64,000 nt of DNA, taken from positions 2,728,001 through 2,792,000 of the forward strand of contig NZ_CP109430.1 of assembly GCF_036250735.1 (NCBI RefSeq), read 5' to 3'. The position numbers and the translations under genes are program-made. Within the stretch, counting starts at the first letter, position 1. Each line of letters starts with the position of its first letter. The notes under the pieces are model-generated. The model made no database searches and was not told the DNA's origin. It was given only the letters and a program-made list of their open reading frames with translations. This document shows, one piece after another, positions 62,966 to 64,000 of this stretch. The stretch is from Streptosporangium sp. NBC_01495 (GTDB lineage: Bacteria > Actinomycetota > Actinomycetes > Streptosporangiales > Streptosporangiaceae).

Positions 62966-63358
62966 TCAGTACCAGCCCCGCGTCGTGAAGTGGGTCCACG
63001 CCCGGCACGGCGAGCCGTAGCGCTGCTTGATGTATCCGAGCCCCCACCTGATCTGCGTTCTGGGGTTGGTGCGCCAGTCGCGCCCGGCGCCGGCCATCTT
63101 GCTGCCGGGCAGGGCCTGCGGGATGCCGTACGCGCCCGACGAGCGGTTGTACGCGCGGTGGTTCCAGTTGCTCTCCCTGGTCCAGAGCCTGCTGAGGCAG
63201 TCGAACTGGCTCTTGTTCCAGCCGTGCGCGGACACCAGCGGCCTGGCGACGGCCCGGTTGCCCGCTGGTGCCGAGGACGCCTGGGCGACCGTGGTGGTGG
63301 TGCCGAGGGTGAGCACCGAGGTGATCACCAGCACACCGGTACGGCGGAGCGTCGACAT
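62966..63358 (-). CDS. Secreted lytic transglycosylase-like protein (copy 1)
   Basis: 130 residues. Signal peptide (TGVLVITSVLTLGTTTTVAQ) to about residue 28, then a shorter linker than copy 2 and the domain FDCLSRLWTRESNWNHRAYN, SSGAYGIPQALPGSKM and QIRWGLGYIKQRYGSPCRAW. The Glu of TRESNW is the catalytic acid and two Cys may pair. The tandem arrangement with copy 2 implies a duplication; the linkers have diverged while the core is conserved. Confidence 0.85.
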   Translation of the reverse strand: MSTLRRTGVLVITSVLTLGTTTTVAQASSAPAGNRAVARPLVSAHGWNKSQFDCLSRLWTRESNWNHRAYNRSSGAYGIPQALPGSKMAGAGRDWRTNPRTQIRWGLGYIKQRYGSPCRAWTHFTTRGWY

Positions 63359-63516
63359 GGGACTCCCTTGTGCGTTGGGGACGGGGGACGGCCGACACGA
63401 TGCCCGGCGATTCGGTGGCGGGCCAGTCGACAGCGCCTGTCAGGAGTCATGTCAATGATCGGTAAGGGAATGATCAAAGCATTGGTGAGGCGGGCGGCGT
63501 CTCACCTGTGGCGTCA

Positions 63517-63558
63517 GTCACATTTCACTTTATGGACGACATAACTCTCAAATGTGAC
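63517..63558. promoter_or_regulatory. 9-bp inverted repeat upstream of glutathione peroxidase
   Basis: GTCACATTT (63517-63525) and AAATGTGAC (63550-63558) are perfect complements 24 bp apart, ending 21 bp before the ATG at 63580. It is a candidate operator, possibly redox- or metal-responsive; the binding protein is unknown. Confidence 0.5.
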
Positions 63559-63579
63559 AAGGGGATTAGGCTGCGGATC

Positions 63580-64000
63580 ATGGGAATCCGTGATATCGCC
63601 ATTCATACTCTTGCCGACGCACCCACCACCCTGGCCGAGCTGGCCGGGGACAAGACCGTCCTCGTCGTGAACGTCGCCTCCAAGTGCGGCCTCACCCCGC
63701 AGTACGCGGGTCTCGTCGACCTCCAGCGGACCTACGGAGACCGGGGCTTCACCGTCGTCGGCGTGCCGTGCAACCAGTTCCTCGGTCAGGAGCCGGGCAG
63801 CGCCGAGGAGATCCAGGAGTTCTGTTCCACCACCTACGGCGTCGACTTCCCGCTGCTGGCCAAGACCGAGGTCAACGGCGACGACAGGCATCCCCTCTAC
63901 GACGCGCTGACCGCCACCCCCGACGCCGAGGGTGAGGCCGGTGACGTCAAGTGGAACTTCGAGAAGTTCCTCGTCGCGCGGGACGGGGAGGTGCTGGCCA
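63580..64000 (+). CDS. Glutathione peroxidase-family peroxidase (3' partial)
   Basis: 140 codons before the window ends. It starts MGIRDIAIHTLADAPTTLAE. The peroxidatic Cys is in VNVASKCGLTPQYAGL (Cys instead of Sec), then VVGVPCNQFLGQEPGS and EFCSTTYGVDFPLLAKTEVN, and VKWNFEKFLVARDGEV at the edge. It reduces peroxides; the Cys-type bacterial enzymes usually use thioredoxin rather than glutathione. The remaining 20 or so residues lie outside the window. A 9-bp inverted repeat precedes it. Confidence 0.9.
   Translation, partial: MGIRDIAIHTLADAPTTLAELAGDKTVLVVNVASKCGLTPQYAGLVDLQRTYGDRGFTVVGVPCNQFLGQEPGSAEEIQEFCSTTYGVDFPLLAKTEVNGDDRHPLYDALTATPDAEGEAGDVKWNFEKFLVARDGEVLA

Overview
The window is high-GC DNA with GTG/TTG starts, frequent 4-bp ATGA/GTGA overlaps and many long hairpins without T-tracts. 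This points to a filamentous actinomycete. Gene content (CGNR, WYL and DUF6461 proteins, secreted DUF418/SGNH/ricin-type proteins, and an aroC-aroK-aroB-aroQ run behind a prepilin peptidase) fits Streptosporangiales or a close relative. That placement is inference. No rRNA or tRNA gene was recognised.

Region 1 (1-13.4 kb) is accessory. It starts with the 3' part of a secreted DUF11/EF-hand protein and two small VOC proteins. A CGNR regulator and an MBL-fold hydrolase then diverge from a shared promoter carrying a clear inverted repeat. Next come an MFS exporter, a DUF6461 protein behind a 32-bp perfect palindrome, a GNAT acetyltransferase, an ArsR-like regulator and a NUDIX gene. From 10 to 12.4 kb the DNA is decayed: degenerate type I-E-like CRISPR repeats lie on both sides of a truncated NUDIX gene and a carbamoyltransferase tail, next to a transposase tail. 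A Tat-exported TagC-like beta-propeller protein closes the region.

Region 2 (13.4-26.2 kb) has a CoA-transferase/carboxyltransferase pair and a four-gene minus-strand operon (DUF418 membrane protein, nitrilase, two unknown small proteins). It also holds a secreted SGNH hydrolase with a fascin-like tail and a SWIM zinc-finger/SNF2 helicase pair.

Region 3 (26.3-28.6 kb) is a mobile-element scar. A left-truncated IS605-type element has a broken tnpA but an intact-looking tnpB and right end. It sits in a merR pseudogene that is itself fused by deletion to the first 30 codons of an MFS gene.

Region 4 (28.8-47 kb) holds a solute-binding/VWA protein pair, a DapC-like aminotransferase, folD, a ricin-like protein made of three near-identical repeats, an EmrB-type exporter with its TetR repressor, and a stand-alone thioesterase II. 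It continues with a carbamate kinase next to a cyanuric acid/barbiturase-type hydrolase, a LuxR regulator with two duplicated tiny secreted proteins, a two-domain VOC protein, and a WYL regulator divergent from an epoxide hydrolase over a textbook operator.

Region 5 (46.8-64 kb) looks like core chromosome: an SseB-like protein, an antiporter and its overlapping membrane partner, prepilin peptidase plus aroC/K/B/Q, a DinG-type helicase, an NhaP antiporter with a UBP zinc finger, a lipoprotein and two DUF202 proteins. It ends with two tandem lytic transglycosylase-like secreted proteins and a 3'-truncated glutathione peroxidase. GC-rich tandem repeats recur at gene 3' ends throughout the window.
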